The position numbers were made by a program, and so were the translations under genes. DNA of 64,000 bases, taken from positions 4,278,001-4,342,000 of the forward strand of contig NC_011740.1 of NCBI RefSeq assembly GCF_000026225.1, given 5' to 3'. Below, one piece after another: positions 18,268 through 30,439 of the stretch. This DNA comes from Escherichia fergusonii ATCC 35469. GTDB taxonomy: Bacteria > Pseudomonadota > Gammaproteobacteria > Enterobacterales > Enterobacteriaceae. Position 1 is the stretch's first letter. Every line of letters starts with the position of its first letter. Below the pieces are notes generated by a model, which was given only the letters and a program-made list of their open reading frames with translations, ran no database searches and was not told where the DNA came from.

Positions 18268-19962
18268 TCACGGTTGGCGATCACGCAAATGTGCGTCAAA
18301 GGTTGTCGCGTCCATATAGCCCGTAACTCTGGCATTTGGTTGTTCATTTCCCTGAGTGTCAAAAAACAGAATTGTGGGTAAACCCAGAACGTTCAGATGT
18401 TTCAATAGTGCGACATCCTGGGCATCGTTGGCTGTTACGTTGGCCTGAAGTAAGACCGTGTCTGCTAACGTTTTTTGCACCTGCGGGTCGCTGAAGGTGT
18501 ATTTCTCAAACTCTTTACAGGCGACGCACCAGTCGGCATAGAGATCTAACATCACTGGTTTGCCTTTAGCTTCAATGAGCGCCTGATTTAACTCATCTAC
18601 CGTTTTGATTTGTGTAAAGTTGAGATGCGCCTGCGTTTGCGCGGTATGCGTCGCACCAAATGCCCAATCCTGGAGTGGGCGCACGCTAACCAATGCTGCC
18701 GCCAGCAGGATAATTTGCACGATACGCATCCAACCGCGTTTGGCCTGTAAGCTGGTGATAAAGGCCCAGCCAAAGAACGCGACACTAAGCACCGACCACA
18801 AGCGTAATCCCCAGACATCACCAATCACACGCTCCAGCAGGAAAACTGGCAGTGCGAGGATCACAAAACCAAACGCGGTTTTGACCTGTTCCATCCACGG
18901 GCCGCTTTTCGGCAGCAGGCGGTTGCCAAAGACGGTAATTAGCATCAGTGGCAAGCCCATGCCCAGCGCATAAAGATAAAGCGTGCCGCCGCCCAGCCAC
19001 ATGTTCCCGCTTTGGGCGATATACAGCAGAATCGCGCTAAGCGGTGCGGTGGTGCATGGTGAACAGATCAGCCCGGCAATCGCCCCCATAACAAACACAC
19101 CGCCGGGTGAACCGCCCTGTTGGCGATTGCTCATCAGCGTGAGGCGCGTTTGCAGCGAGGAGGGGAGCTGTAAGGTGAATAAGCCAAACATCGACATCGC
19201 CAGCAAAGTAAAGACGATGGCGAGGCCGATAAGCACGTAAGGGTGCTGTAGCGCCGCCTGGAACTGTAATCCTGCTGCGGCAACCACCAGACCCAGCGCC
19301 GTGTAGGTCAGCGCCATCCCCTGCACATAAATAAAGGTTAGCAACAATGCTCTGGCAGTAGAGAGCCGCTGTTTACCGCCCAGCACGATGCCGGAAATCA
19401 GTGGGTACATCGGCAGCACGCAGGGGGTGAAGGCGATACCGATACCGATTAACAACGCCCAGAGTGCGGAAAAGGGCAGTTGTGCATCGGTTTGCTGTTG
19501 TTGAGCAGGAGCCGGTTGCGGTGCGTTTTTACTGGCAATGACCGCGCTTAACGGCACTATTTTGGTTTCTGGTGGATAACAAAAACCCGCCTCGGCGCAG
19601 CCCTGATAAGTGACGGTCAACGTTGCACCAGCACTCGCCTGGTCGATGGTCACGGGAAGCGTCAGCTTGTCGCGGTAAATCTCACTTTTGCCGTAAAACT
19701 CATCTTCATGCCAGACACCTGGCGGCAGTTGCACATCGGCAATCTTCGCCTGCTCGGGCGTGATGTGGATCTGTTTACGATAAAGGTAATAACCGTCTTT
19801 AATCTGCCAGCTCAGATTAAGCTCATGTTGGTTTTGCTGAAAATCGAAAGCAAAAGCCTGATCAGCAGGCACAAATTGTGAACGTCCTGGCGCGTCAAAT
19901 AATCCAGCAAAAACGGACGTGCTGCAAAGTAGCAGGATCAGCGTAAAGATGCGTTGAGCCAT
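18268..19962 (-). CDS. dsbD: Thiol:disulfide interchange protein DsbD
   Basis: Moves electrons from cytoplasmic thioredoxin across the inner membrane to periplasmic DsbC, DsbG and CcmG. The 564 residues show a signal peptide (to about residue 19), an N-terminal immunoglobulin-like domain with its Cys pair in [11 protein letters not shown], eight membrane helices with the redox Cys in [10 protein letters not shown] and [10 protein letters not shown], and a C-terminal thioredoxin-like domain with WCVACKEF. All six redox cysteines are present. One residue shorter than K-12, with changes in the linker after residue 145. The start lies inside the end of cutA (25-base overlap). Confidence 0.97.
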   Translation of the reverse strand: MAQRIFTLILLLCSTSVFAGLFDAPGRSQFVPADQAFAFDFQQNQHELNLSWQIKDGYYLYRKQIHITPEQAKIADVQLPPGVWHEDEFYGKSEIYRDKLTLPVTIDQASAGATLTVTYQGCAEAGFCYPPETKIVPLSAVIASKNAPQPAPAQQQQTDAQLPFSALWALLIGIGIAFTPCVLPMYPLISGIVLGGKQRLSTARALLLTFIYVQGMALTYTALGLVVAAAGLQFQAALQHPYVLIGLAIVFTLLAMSMFGLFTLQLPSSLQTRLTLMSNRQQGGSPGGVFVMGAIAGLICSPCTTAPLSAILLYIAQSGNMWLGGGTLYLYALGMGLPLMLITVFGNRLLPKSGPWMEQVKTAFGFVILALPVFLLERVIGDVWGLRLWSVLSVAFFGWAFITSLQAKRGWMRIVQIILLAAALVSVRPLQDWAFGATHTAQTQAHLNFTQIKTVDELNQALIEAKGKPVMLDLYADWCVACKEFEKYTFSDPQVQKTLADTVLLQANVTANDAQDVALLKHLNVLGLPTILFFDTQGNEQPNARVTGYMDATTFDAHLRDRQP

Positions 19963-20276
19963 GAGAGGTAATCAGTGTCTCCATGAATAACAGGTAAAAC
20001 CAGAAGCTCAGGTGTTTGATAAGGATGATGAGACTTCAGGCAGTCCAGCAGTGCCTGCTGGTGGGATTTGTCGGTTTTGAAGATCATCTGTACTTCAGAT
20101 GCTTCTTCAAGCTTACCTTCCCAGAAATAAAAGGACGTTACTCCGGGGATGACTGTGGAGCAAGCGGCCAGTTGCTCTGCCAGTACTCTGGCGATCAATT
20201 CCCGGGCTATCGCTTCATCTGGCGCGGTACAAAGCACTACTACGGCCTCAGTATGCGAATTTTTTTCGGCAAGCAT
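19938..20276 (-). CDS. cutA: Divalent-ion tolerance protein CutA
   Basis: Small trimeric cytoplasmic protein linked to copper and divalent cation tolerance; biochemical role unsettled. The 112-residue chain carries the family blocks [49 protein letters not shown] and the C-terminal [25 protein letters not shown] use the ATG giving MLAEK, which aligns with K-12 MLDEK; a GTG two codons earlier is possible. It is noticeably more diverged from K-12 (about 80 percent by eye) than its neighbours. Overlaps dsbD by 25 bases. Confidence 0.94.
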   Translation of the reverse strand: MLAEKNSHTEAVVVLCTAPDEAIARELIARVLAEQLAACSTVIPGVTSFYFWEGKLEEASEVQMIFKTDKSHQQALLDCLKSHHPYQTPELLVLPVIHGDTDYLSWLNASLR

Positions 20277-20356
20277 AAACACCTCGCAACAACAGATGGA
20301 ACCGCAAGAGAGAGGTCACTATACAACGGTCGGGGGAAGGATGTTAGTCGGCGGGA

Positions 20357-20382
20357 AAGAAAGCGGGGCGTGAACGCCCCGC
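20357..20382 (-). terminator. Terminator of dcuA
   Basis: Stem GCGGGGCG/CGCCCCGC with a 4-base loop, followed on the minus strand by TTTCTTT, ten bases past the dcuA stop. Confidence 0.8.
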
Positions 20383-20391
20383 GATTGGTCA

Positions 20392-21693
20392 TTACAGCAT
20401 TACACTGCCCAGCAGGAAGCCGAAGCAAACGGCCAGAGCAACACCCAGAGTACCCGGGATGAAGAACGGATGGTTGAAGACGAATTTACCGATACGAGTC
20501 GTACCCGTGTCATCCATCTGTACCGCAGCAACCAGCGTCGGGTAGGTCGGCAGAATGAACAGACCAGACACCGCAGCGAAAGAAGCAACAGCAGTCAGCG
20601 GAGAAACGTTCAGTGCCAGAGCCATCGGCATCAGTGCTTTTGCGGTTGCCGCCTGAGAGTACAACAGAGCAGAAGCAAAGAAGAAGATGACGGCCAGCAG
20701 CCACGGATGACCCTGAATCACTTCACCAGCGGTATCTTTGATCCAGTCGATGTTGTTGGAAACGAACGTATCGCCCAGCCACGCAACACCCAGGATACAA
20801 ATACAGGCGCTCATCCCTGCTTTGAAGGTGCTGGAGTTGAGGATATTGTCAGTGTCCACTTTGCAAAGAACAGTGGTCAGAGTCGCAACGCTCAGCATGA
20901 TAATCAGAATAGCGTTAGTGGTGTTCATCAGCGGCTTCTCAACCAGACCCATGCTTGGGCTGTTGATAATCGCATAGATAACTACGCCAACTACGCCCAG
21001 CAGGAACAGCCAGACGGATGCTTTCGCGCCTTGTTTGATTTCAATTTGCTTTTCGCCGCGCAGCTCAATCAAACCTTCTTCCAGACGCTTGAGATAAATC
21101 GGATCGTCAGAAAGTTTAGAGTTGAACAGCATGGTGACGATGAAGGACATCACCAGAACAGCCAGCAGAGTGGACGGGATGACTACAGAAAGCAGATGGA
21201 TGTAGCTAATACCATGACCTTCCATTACAGAAGACATGTACACCACCGCCGCAGAGATCGGTGATGCAGTAATCGCGATCTGCGCGGAAACCACCGCCGT
21301 TGACAGCGGACGGCACGGCTTAACCCCTTGTTCCTTAGCCACTTCTGCGATAACAGGCAGCGTTGCCAGGGAGATGTTACCTGTCCCGGCAAAAATGGTC
21401 AGGAAGTAGGTCACGATGGGCGCGAGGATCGTGATATATTTCGGGTTACGGCGCAGCAGCTTTTCTGTCTGGTTAACCAGATAGTCCAGACCGCCAGCAA
21501 CCTGCATGGCAGAAATAGCAGCAATAACTGCCATGATAATGGAAATGACATCGAATGGGATGTTACCGGGTTTGACGCCAATGGCAGCAAGAACCAGAAC
21601 ACCTAATCCGCCTGCAAAACCAATACCTATGCCCCCAAGTCTGGCACCTAAAAAGATTGCCAGCAATACGATAATAAGTTCGACAACTATCAT
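20392..21693 (-). CDS. dcuA: C4-dicarboxylate transporter DcuA
   Basis: Inner-membrane carrier for aspartate, fumarate and succinate; in K-12 it is expressed with and without oxygen and supports aspartate uptake. The 433-residue protein is highly hydrophobic (about ten helices) and shares with DcuB the blocks FAGTGNISLATLPVI, SAQIAITASPISAAVV and LPTYPTLVAAVQMDDTGTTRIG. It is downstream of aspA on the same strand, with a partial terminator between them, so its product feeds substrate to aspartase. Confidence 0.97.
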   Translation of the reverse strand: MIVVELIIVLLAIFLGARLGGIGIGFAGGLGVLVLAAIGVKPGNIPFDVISIIMAVIAAISAMQVAGGLDYLVNQTEKLLRRNPKYITILAPIVTYFLTIFAGTGNISLATLPVIAEVAKEQGVKPCRPLSTAVVSAQIAITASPISAAVVYMSSVMEGHGISYIHLLSVVIPSTLLAVLVMSFIVTMLFNSKLSDDPIYLKRLEEGLIELRGEKQIEIKQGAKASVWLFLLGVVGVVIYAIINSPSMGLVEKPLMNTTNAILIIMLSVATLTTVLCKVDTDNILNSSTFKAGMSACICILGVAWLGDTFVSNNIDWIKDTAGEVIQGHPWLLAVIFFFASALLYSQAATAKALMPMALALNVSPLTAVASFAAVSGLFILPTYPTLVAAVQMDDTGTTRIGKFVFNHPFFIPGTLGVALAVCFGFLLGSVML

Positions 21694-21758
21694 ACTAGCC
21701 TTCCTTGTTTATTGATTAATTGATATCAATTTGTTGTTATTTGGTTACTACCTTTAAA

Positions 21759-21789
21759 TAAAAAGGCACGTTATTAAACGTGCCTTTTT
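21759..21789. terminator. Terminator between aspA and dcuA
   Basis: AAAAAGGCACG and CGTGCCTTTTT form a strong stem with A/T flanks on both sides, so it can act in either direction. It should end most aspA transcripts and limit read-through into dcuA. Confidence 0.85.
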
Positions 21790-21806
21790 GGTCCTACACA
21801 ATTCGA

Positions 21807-23243
21807 TTATTGTTCACTTTCATCAGTATAGCGTTTTGCTTTATAAGCAGGGTGCATCAGGTTCTGTGCAGAGAAAATATCATCAAGCTCTGCTTCAGTC
21901 AGAAGCCCGCGCTCCAGAACGACTTCGCGCACGCTCTTACCGGTTTCAGCACAAATTTTACCGACGATATCGCCGTTGTGGTGACCGATGAACGGGTTCA
22001 GATAAGTGACGATGCCGATAGAGTTAAAGACGTAGCCTTCGCAGACTTCTTTATTGGCAGTGATGCCGTTAACGCATTTTTCCAGCAGGTTGTAGCAAGC
22101 GTTGCTCAGGATATGAATGGATTCAAACATTGCCTGACCAATCACCGGCTCCATGACGTTCAGCTGCAGCTGACCCGCTTCTGCTGCCATGGTAACAGTG
22201 GTGTCGTTACCGATAACTTTGAAGCAGACCTGGTTTACGACTTCCGGTACTACCGGGTTAACTTTAGCAGGCATGATGGAAGAGCCAGCTTGCAGTTCCG
22301 GCAAGTTGATCTCGTTCAGGCCGGCACGCGGGCCAGAGGAGAGCAGACGCAGGTCATTACAGATTTTGGACATCTTCACAGCCAGGCGTTTCAGTGCGCT
22401 GTGTACCATTACGTAAGCACCGCAGTCAGAGGTTGCTTCGATCAGGTCTTCAGCAGGTACGCACGGGAAGCCAGTGACTTCAGCCAGTTTCTTCACTGCC
22501 AGCGGAGAGTACTCTTTCGGCGTGTTCAGGCCTGTACCGATTGCGGTCGCACCGAGGTTAACTTCCAGCAGTAGTTCAGCGGTACGCTGAATGTTTTTAA
22601 CTTCTTCTTTCAGCAGGATGCTGAAAGCACGGAATTCTTGACCGAGAGTCATCGGAACTGCGTCCTGCAGCTGGGTACGACCCATTTTCAGGATGTCCTG
22701 GAATTCGACAGCTTTACGTTCAAAGCCTTCACGCAGTTGGTTAATCGCGTCGATCAGTTTGATGATGGAAGCATAAACAGCGATACGGAAACCGGTCGGG
22801 TAGGCATCGTTAGTAGACTGACATTTGTTAACATGGTCGTTCGGGTTCAGATACTGATACTCACCTTTCTGGTGACCCATCAGTTCCAGACCAATATTGG
22901 CCAGCACTTCGTTAGTGTTCATATTAACGGAAGTACCTGCGCCGCCCTGGTAAACATCTACCGGGAACTGATCCATGCATTTTCCGTTATTCAGGACTTC
23001 ATCACATGCGGCAATGATGGCATTCGCTACACTTTTAGGAATGGTTTGCAGCTCTTTGTTAGCTAAAGCCGCTGCCTTTTTCACCATTACCATCCCGCGG
23101 ACAAACTCAGGAATATCACTGATTTTGTTGTTGCTAATGTAGAAGTTTTCAATCGCTCTCAGAGTGTGAACACCATAGTAGGCTTCAGCTGGAACTTCCC
23201 TGGTACCCAACAGATCTTCTTCGATACGAATGTTATTTGACAT
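21807..23243 (-). CDS. aspA: Aspartate ammonia-lyase AspA
   Basis: Cleaves L-aspartate to fumarate and ammonia, feeding fumarate respiration and nitrogen supply. The 478-residue protein belongs to the fumarase/aspartase superfamily with signature [11 protein letters not shown] (catalytic Ser loop), [10 protein letters not shown] and [16 protein letters not shown] chose the ATG giving [10 protein letters not shown] (K-12 start); another ATG six codons upstream (MKKKVH) has weaker support. First gene of aspA-dcuA; an upstream CRP-type site fits the known catabolite activation. Confidence 0.97.
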   Translation of the reverse strand: MSNNIRIEEDLLGTREVPAEAYYGVHTLRAIENFYISNNKISDIPEFVRGMVMVKKAAALANKELQTIPKSVANAIIAACDEVLNNGKCMDQFPVDVYQGGAGTSVNMNTNEVLANIGLELMGHQKGEYQYLNPNDHVNKCQSTNDAYPTGFRIAVYASIIKLIDAINQLREGFERKAVEFQDILKMGRTQLQDAVPMTLGQEFRAFSILLKEEVKNIQRTAELLLEVNLGATAIGTGLNTPKEYSPLAVKKLAEVTGFPCVPAEDLIEATSDCGAYVMVHSALKRLAVKMSKICNDLRLLSSGPRAGLNEINLPELQAGSSIMPAKVNPVVPEVVNQVCFKVIGNDTTVTMAAEAGQLQLNVMEPVIGQAMFESIHILSNACYNLLEKCVNGITANKEVCEGYVFNSIGIVTYLNPFIGHHNGDIVGKICAETGKSVREVVLERGLLTEAELDDIFSAQNLMHPAYKAKRYTDESEQ

Positions 23244-23579
23244 GTGAACCTTCTTTTTCAAGCTGCCAATGATTTGTTCTAAACGCGCAGAATATATGCG
23301 GTTATGAATGTTTTTCGACCGACGATTATCCCCTGCATCGACCGAATACCTGAGATCATATGCTGCTATGCGATTTCTACCGTAATCTGGATCACTTTAA
23401 GCGGCGGAAATTGGGGCTGATTTATTGATTTGTGAAATGGATCACCCCTTTAGGATTAATACCATAAATATATCCGATACCCCCTTGAAATTTTGAAAAT
23501 CATCGCTATATCAGGCGAGTGCGTAACGCAAATTTAACGCGCAGCTGTGGTCAACAGTTGCGAATAACAGGAGAATCCT
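23244..23579. promoter_or_regulatory. Divergent aspA/fxsA control region with CRP site
   Basis: 336 bases between divergent aspA and fxsA. TGTGA-AATGGA-TCACC at 23431-23446 matches the CRP consensus except for the last base, about 190 bases upstream of the aspA ATG. A weaker half-site (GGATCACT) lies near 23387. Which gene each site serves cannot be settled from sequence; K-12 aspA is CRP- and FNR-activated. Confidence 0.6.
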
Positions 23580-24056
23580 TTGCGCTGGATACCTTTACTT
23601 GCTCTCTTTCTCTACGTTTACATTGAGATTTCGATTTTTATTCAGGTCGCCCATGTCTTAGGCGTTCTGCTGACTCTTATACTAGTAATATTCACCTCAG
23701 TTATTGGTATGTCACTGGTTCGCAACCAGGGCTTTAAGAATTTTGTGCTGATGCAGCAGAAAATGGCTGCTGGGGAAAATCCGGCAGAGGAGATGATCAA
23801 AAGCGTATCGCTGATCATTGCTGGTTTGCTGTTACTGCTCCCAGGCTTTTTCACCGATTTCCTCGGTTTGCTTCTTTTATTACCGCCGGTGCAAAAGCAT
23901 CTGACAGTGAAGTTGATGCCGCATTTGCGCTTTTCTCGCATGCCAGGCGGTGGTTTTAGCGCCGGGACCGGTGGCGGTAATACTTTTGATGGTGAGTATC
24001 AGCGAAAGGATGATGACCGCGACCGCCTTGATCATAAAGACGATCGCCAGGATTAA
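23580..24056 (+). CDS. fxsA: Membrane protein FxsA
   Basis: Inner-membrane protein whose overproduction relieves F-plasmid exclusion of phage T7 by sequestering PifA; natural role unknown. The 158-residue chain has hydrophobic segments at about residues 3-24, 26-47 and 76-102, then a charged Gly-rich cytoplasmic tail (GGGFSAGTGGGNTFDGEYQRKDDDRDRLDHKDDRQD). Start codon is TTG with AGGAGA upstream, giving MRWIPLLALF, which aligns with the K-12 start. Convergent with yjeH, 15 bases apart. Confidence 0.94.
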   Translation: MRWIPLLALFLYVYIEISIFIQVAHVLGVLLTLILVIFTSVIGMSLVRNQGFKNFVLMQQKMAAGENPAEEMIKSVSLIIAGLLLLLPGFFTDFLGLLLLLPPVQKHLTVKLMPHLRFSRMPGGGFSAGTGGGNTFDGEYQRKDDDRDRLDHKDDRQD

Positions 24057-24071
24057 TGTCGAAACGCCGGA

Positions 24072-25328
24072 TTATGTGGTTATGCCATTTTCCGGCGATT
24101 TTCGTTTTGGCAGAAACAGCCATAACCCCGCCAGCATGATCAGCGCATAGAAACTTTTCCAGCCGACCATCGTCAATAACAGAACGCATAACAGCCCGCC
24201 AGTCACCGCCAGTAGCCGATAACGTCCTTGCAATAATTTACAACCAGCCAGCATGCATAACAGGTAAATCATAATAAAGATGCCATTGGCATAAATAATA
24301 AGAGCGTCCAGATTGATTTCTAAAGCATGGATCACCAACGTGCTCACCACGCAGCAACCGAGCACAGCATTAAGGGCATTATTCGGGATATGGCGAGAAG
24401 AGAGGCGTGCCAGGTAGTGGTCAGGATTATGTTGCGCCTGCGACCAGACCAGGCGGGCGAAGCTCTGTATATAAATGTTGAGACTGGCAAAGCAGGCCAG
24501 ATAGCCAATCACGCAGGCAATCCATAACGCTCCTACACCGAACAGTTGAACTACAATTTTTGGAAGCGATGCTGCCGCCGCCATTTTTTCACCATAGGCG
24601 TCGAAGTGTAAGACGACTACCGTACAGCCCCAGTAGACTAATCCTGCCAGCAGCAGACCAATCATCAACGCGCGAGGAAAATCACGCTCTGGATTTTTAA
24701 ATTCCGAGGCGAGATGGGCAAATGCCTCCAGACCGACAAAGCACCAGAACATCACTGATAACGCAGCAAATAACCCGGTAAGTTCGATATTACCTGGTGC
24801 AGGGAAGGGGATATTCGCAGGTTTGATATCACCCGCCCACCAGATGGTGATAATCAGCGTGACGATAAGCCCGGCAATGACCGTTTGTAGATTAGCACTG
24901 GAACTGGCACCGCGAGTACCGATATACCACACCAGCGCCAGCGTACCGAGTTCTGCCAACAACAGTTGCCAGCTATGCCAGCCAAACATCGCCTGTCCGA
25001 ACCCGGCAGCAATTTGTAGCGCGGCAGGTAAACCTACGGGAATGACCGATAAAAACAGCCAGCCGGTGACTCGCTCAAGCCGCGAACCAAACGCCATACC
25101 GACGAAGTGTGCGACGCCGCCTGCACTGGGATAGTGGCGCCCCAGAATCGCAAACACAATCGCAATCGGGAACACTAAGATAATCAAAACGGGCCACGCC
25201 CACAGGCTGGTATTGCCTGCTACCAGTGCAGCTAACGCAGGAACGGCAAACACGCCGGTGCCTAATAATGACGTCGATAGCAGGCCGATGCCCTGGGCCA
25301 GCCCCAGTTCTTGTTTGAGTCCACTCAT
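24072..25328 (-). CDS. yjeH: Amino-acid exporter YjeH (APC superfamily)
   Basis: Inner-membrane exporter reported in E. coli to excrete L-methionine and branched-chain amino acids. The 418-residue protein has about twelve hydrophobic segments and the APC family N-terminal glycine-rich helix (GIGLLSTSLLGTGVFAVPALAAL). Start chosen at the ATG giving MSGLKQELG, as in K-12; an in-frame ATG 20 codons upstream is not supported by homology. Monocistronic, divergent from groSL, 275 bases away. Confidence 0.94.
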   Translation of the reverse strand: MSGLKQELGLAQGIGLLSTSLLGTGVFAVPALAALVAGNTSLWAWPVLIILVFPIAIVFAILGRHYPSAGGVAHFVGMAFGSRLERVTGWLFLSVIPVGLPAALQIAAGFGQAMFGWHSWQLLLAELGTLALVWYIGTRGASSSANLQTVIAGLIVTLIITIWWAGDIKPANIPFPAPGNIELTGLFAALSVMFWCFVGLEAFAHLASEFKNPERDFPRALMIGLLLAGLVYWGCTVVVLHFDAYGEKMAAAASLPKIVVQLFGVGALWIACVIGYLACFASLNIYIQSFARLVWSQAQHNPDHYLARLSSRHIPNNALNAVLGCCVVSTLVIHALEINLDALIIYANGIFIMIYLLCMLAGCKLLQGRYRLLAVTGGLLCVLLLTMVGWKSFYALIMLAGLWLFLPKRKSPENGITT

Positions 25329-25490
25329 GGGTTGATATCCGATTGCGCCCAAATTTTGGGCAACTGCGTAGATTTTCGATGGTAGCACAATCAGATTCGC
25401 TTATGACGGCGATGTAGAAATTGTGATGAAACGTGAGGTGAATCAGGATTTTTACCCGATTTTGTGCTGATCAAAATTTTTTTTCATTTT

Positions 25491-25523
25491 CCCCCTTGAA
25501 GGGGGATAAGCCCATCCCCATTT
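25491..25523 (+). promoter_or_regulatory. Heat-shock (sigma-32) promoter of groSL
   Basis: The -35 element CCCCCTTGAA (25491-25500) and -10 element CCCCATTT (25516-25523) match the sigma-32 consensus and the known groE promoter. The ATG of groS is 80 bases further on, preceded by AAAGGAGAG. Relative to K-12 the spacer differs at a few bases (GGGGGATAAGCCCAT). Confidence 0.93.
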
Positions 25524-25552
25524 CTCTGGTCACCAGCCGGGAAACCATGTAA

Positions 25553-25897
<345 letters not shown>

Positions 25898-25928
25898 TCC
25901 GCGCACGACACTGAACATACGAATTTAA

Positions 25929-27587
<1,659 letters not shown>

Positions 27588-27613
27588 TTGCCCTGCACCT
27601 CGCAGAAATAAAC

Positions 27614-27646
27614 AAACCCTCAGGCAGAAATGTCTGGGGGTTTTTC
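27614..27646 (+). terminator. Terminator of groSL
   Basis: AAACCCTCAGGCA and TGTCTGGGGGTTT pair into a stem followed by TTTTTCTTTT, 26 bases after the groL stop. Confidence 0.88.
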
Positions 27647-27721
27647 TTTTAGTCATCTTTTTAGTATAAGATTCACACACAGACGCGAGTGGCGTCCAGC
27701 TCATTGATTATGGGGAATAAC

Positions 27722-28075
27722 ATGCACGTAAAATACTTAGCAGGGATTGTCGGTGCCGCGCTACTGATGGCGGGTTGTAGCTCCAGCAACGAATTGAGTG
27801 CTGCCGGTCAGAGTGTACGCATTGTAGACGAGCAGCCAGGTGCAGAGTGCCAGCTGATTGGTACTGCGACAGGTAAGCAAAGTAACTGGCTTTCCGGGCA
27901 ACACGGTGAAGAAGGCGGTTCTATGCGTGGTGCGGCAAACGATCTGCGCAACCAGGCAGCTGCAATGGGTGGTAACGTGATTTATGGTATCAGCAGCCCG
28001 ACACAAGGTATGTTGTCCAGCTTTGTTCCGACTGACAGCGAAATCAGCGGTCAGGTTTACAAGTGCCCGAACTGA
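27722..28075 (+). CDS. yjeI: Lipoprotein YjeI (DUF4156)
   Basis: Predicted envelope lipoprotein of unknown function. The 117-residue precursor starts MHVKYLAGIVGAALLMAGCSS: a signal peptide and lipobox LMAGC with Cys19 as the lipidation site; Ser-Ser after the Cys suggests outer-membrane sorting. The start is the ATG with GGGGAATA upstream; an earlier ATG eleven codons upstream gives a signal with a poor n-region. The rest is a small Gly-rich domain (SMRGAANDLRNQAAAMGGNVIYG) typical of DUF4156. Confidence 0.92.
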   Translation: MHVKYLAGIVGAALLMAGCSSSNELSAAGQSVRIVDEQPGAECQLIGTATGKQSNWLSGQHGEEGGSMRGAANDLRNQAAAMGGNVIYGISSPTQGMLSSFVPTDSEISGQVYKCPN

Positions 28076-28091
28076 TTAATGTGAGAGATGA

Positions 28092-28113
28092 TGAACCCCA
28101 TCGCTGGGGTTCA
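28092..28113. terminator. Bidirectional terminator between yjeI and yjeJ
   Basis: Perfect 9-bp stem TGAACCCCA/TGGGGTTCA with a TCGC loop between two convergent genes. Confidence 0.75.
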
Positions 28114-28128
28114 TTGGTATATCTGCTA

Positions 28129-28995
28129 TTACTTTTGTTCAGCAGCTTTTTGGGCAGTTTGGACTCGCAAATGATGCAGGGCACGTAAACACTGCTCCTG
28201 AGTCAATTGTTGCGAACTGTTAGCCGTTAACGTTCTGACAGACACCTGGCACGGTGTTTGCGCGATTTTCTTCAGACGTGGGCTAAAATCAAGCAGTCGA
28301 CGGGTGATGCCCTCAACTTCTTTACCGCCTGAGGGCGCGCGGGATTTCACAATAGAACCGCAAAACTGTTCTTTGCCTTCCTGATCCTGATAACGATAAA
28401 TAACTGCCAGATAATGGCTAAATAAATTATGTTTCCACTCTGGCTGATCATAAGAGTCATATTCCAGATTACCGTTATCCTGACAATCGACATCAAATAA
28501 AGGTAAGAAATCTAATAAAGAAGTCATTCTCTGAGCCAGTTCGAGCATTTCAGCATTATTGATGGCATGAATGATCGCTCTTGCTATCATTTCAATTTGC
28601 AGTTCATTCACCTGTAATTCACATTGACTTCCGTCATGTAAAGTTAATGCGAAAATTAAATCTTCACCCTGATTACTGATTAATGAAAGCGTTTTAATTC
28701 GACGATTAATATCGGCATTTTTCAGTTCCTCTACCTGAAGTTCCGGGATGTTTTCAACCATCTTTTTGTTGGCTTTATCGCGGGCTTTCTCGTAGTTCTG
28801 TCGCTCATCAGCATTTATCTGCTGTTTTTGCCAGAGTCTGCTTTCAAGCGCGATCAGCAGGTCACGCAGCTCCATAACGGAAAAGAAAAATAATGATTCT
28901 TTATTGCGTGGTTCGCGAATTTTTAATGCCAGCGCAATAAAAGTATCTTTTTGACGAATAACACCAGTATTTACGCCTTTAATACTTATGGCCAT
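28129..28995 (-). CDS. yjeJ: Uncharacterised protein YjeJ
   Basis: Cytoplasmic-looking protein of unknown function, 288 residues (K-12 homologue 289). No signal peptide or membrane segment; charged, with a possible coiled coil near residues 55-100 (QKQQINADERQNYEKARDKANKK and following). The ATG has AGGGAGAA upstream. Its AT-rich coding sequence contrasts with groL and efp nearby, suggesting relatively recent acquisition or low expression. Flanked by yjeI (convergent) and a 374-base gap before epmB. Confidence 0.88.
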   Translation of the reverse strand: MAISIKGVNTGVIRQKDTFIALALKIREPRNKESLFFFSVMELRDLLIALESRLWQKQQINADERQNYEKARDKANKKMVENIPELQVEELKNADINRRIKTLSLISNQGEDLIFALTLHDGSQCELQVNELQIEMIARAIIHAINNAEMLELAQRMTSLLDFLPLFDVDCQDNGNLEYDSYDQPEWKHNLFSHYLAVIYRYQDQEGKEQFCGSIVKSRAPSGGKEVEGITRRLLDFSPRLKKIAQTPCQVSVRTLTANSSQQLTQEQCLRALHHLRVQTAQKAAEQK

Positions 28996-29369
28996 TGTAG
29001 GTTCTCCCTAACCATTACTAAATCTAATTATTATTGAAGATTTATATAGTTAATGAATGATGTAGTGGTAAAGGCGATTAAAATAACACAAATTTGAATG
29101 TTTACTCTATGGGTTGAGTAACAAAAAGCATCCAGCAAATTTAATGGTTAAGTTGCAAGCCATAAATAAAGGCGCCTGAAAAAGACTCCTTATATTGAGG
29201 ACAAAGTGCATTGTACCCATTGCCGGATGCGGCAGAAATGGCTTATATGGCCTACAAATCTAGAAAATTCAATATATTGCAGAAACCATGTAAGCCCGAT
29301 AAGCATAGCGTATCGGGCAATTTCGCGTGTGTCATTAGCTGTAGGTGACTGAAAAATCCATCTTTTGGT
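28996..29369. other. Gap between yjeJ and epmB
   Basis: 374 bases. The part next to yjeJ is AT-rich and should carry its promoter; 29218-29323 holds REP-type repeats. No gene seen. Confidence 0.6.
29218..29323. repeat. Degenerate REP pair (BIME)
   Basis: The first unit (29219-29257, containing TGCCGGATGCGGC ... GGCCTACAAA) and the second, inverted unit (29288-29322, TAAGCCCGATAAGCATAGCG ... TATCGGGCA) resemble enterobacterial REP elements. The first has lost several stem pairs (ATATGGCC instead of ATCCGGCC). Confidence 0.7.
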
Positions 29370-30398
29370 TTAATGCTGACGTAATTGCAGATCCAGCGGC
29401 GTTTTACTGGGTTCGCCGCCAATTTCACGCGCCAGTTTCGGCACCAGATATCCCGACACCAGTGTCAGCAACTCACGCATAATCTGCCGTGCTTCGTCAT
29501 CACTCACCATAAAATGCGCCGCGCCCTGTACTTTATCGAGCACATGCAGGTAATACGGCATCACGCCCGCATCGAACAACGCATTACTCAGGTTTGCCAG
29601 CGTTTGTGCGTTATCGTTCACACCACGTAACAGAACGCTCTGGTTCAGCAAAGTAACGCCTACCCGGCGCAACTTAGCCATAGCCTGGCGGAATGTTTCA
29701 TCTACCTCATTGGCATGGTTGATGTGATTCACCAGCAAGATTTGCAGCGTAGAATGTGAAAAGCGTTCAACCAGCGCATCTGTGATGCGTGCCGGGATCA
29801 CAATCGGCAGACGGCTGTGAATCCGCAGACGTTTGATATGCGGGATGGCTTCCAGTTGTGTAAGCAACCAGTCCAGTTCGTGATCTTTCGCCATCAGCGG
29901 ATCGCCGCCGGAGAAAATCATCTCGTCCAGTTCCGGATGCGCAGCAACATACTCAAGTGCAGTCTGCCAGTTACGCTTGTTGCCCTGATTTTCGGCATAC
30001 GGGAAATGGCGACGGAAGCAATAGCGGCAATTTACCGCGCAGCCGCCTTTGACCAGCAAAAGCGCCCGGTTGTGGTATTTATGCAACAAACCAGGCACTA
30101 CGCTGTGCTGTTCTTCCAGCGGGTCGGTGGAGAATCCGGGCGCGACGACAAACTCATCTTGCGAGGTAAGTACCTGACGCAAAAGCGGATCGTCCGGATT
30201 GCCTTTCTCCATGCGATCGATAAATGAGCGGGGCACACGCAGGGCAAACAGCTTTTTGGCGCTGCGTCCGGCCAACAGTTTTTCGTCCGCGTCTATATTC
30301 AAAAGACGCAGAAGTTCATCAGGATCGGTCACAACATCGGCAAGTTGCGTTAACCAATCTTCTCTGGATGGGGTATTTAGGGTTACAATATGCGCCAT
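29370..30398 (-). CDS. epmB: EF-P lysine 2,3-aminomutase EpmB
   Basis: Radical-SAM, PLP-dependent enzyme that turns (S)-alpha-lysine into (R)-beta-lysine for EF-P modification. The 342 residues hold the radical-SAM cysteines in AVNCRYCFRRHFPY (CX3CX2C) and the family block EMIFSGGDPLMAKD that binds SAM. The PLP lysine is expected near the C-terminus (YLVPKLAREIGGEPSKTP). Divergent from efp, 41 bases apart, and functionally joined to epmA 7 kb away. Confidence 0.96.
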   Translation of the reverse strand: MAHIVTLNTPSREDWLTQLADVVTDPDELLRLLNIDADEKLLAGRSAKKLFALRVPRSFIDRMEKGNPDDPLLRQVLTSQDEFVVAPGFSTDPLEEQHSVVPGLLHKYHNRALLLVKGGCAVNCRYCFRRHFPYAENQGNKRNWQTALEYVAAHPELDEMIFSGGDPLMAKDHELDWLLTQLEAIPHIKRLRIHSRLPIVIPARITDALVERFSHSTLQILLVNHINHANEVDETFRQAMAKLRRVGVTLLNQSVLLRGVNDNAQTLANLSNALFDAGVMPYYLHVLDKVQGAAHFMVSDDEARQIMRELLTLVSGYLVPKLAREIGGEPSKTPLDLQLRQH

Positions 30399-30439
30399 TT
30401 TGTGGCTTAGCTACCAATTAACAAATTTCAGAGGGCCTT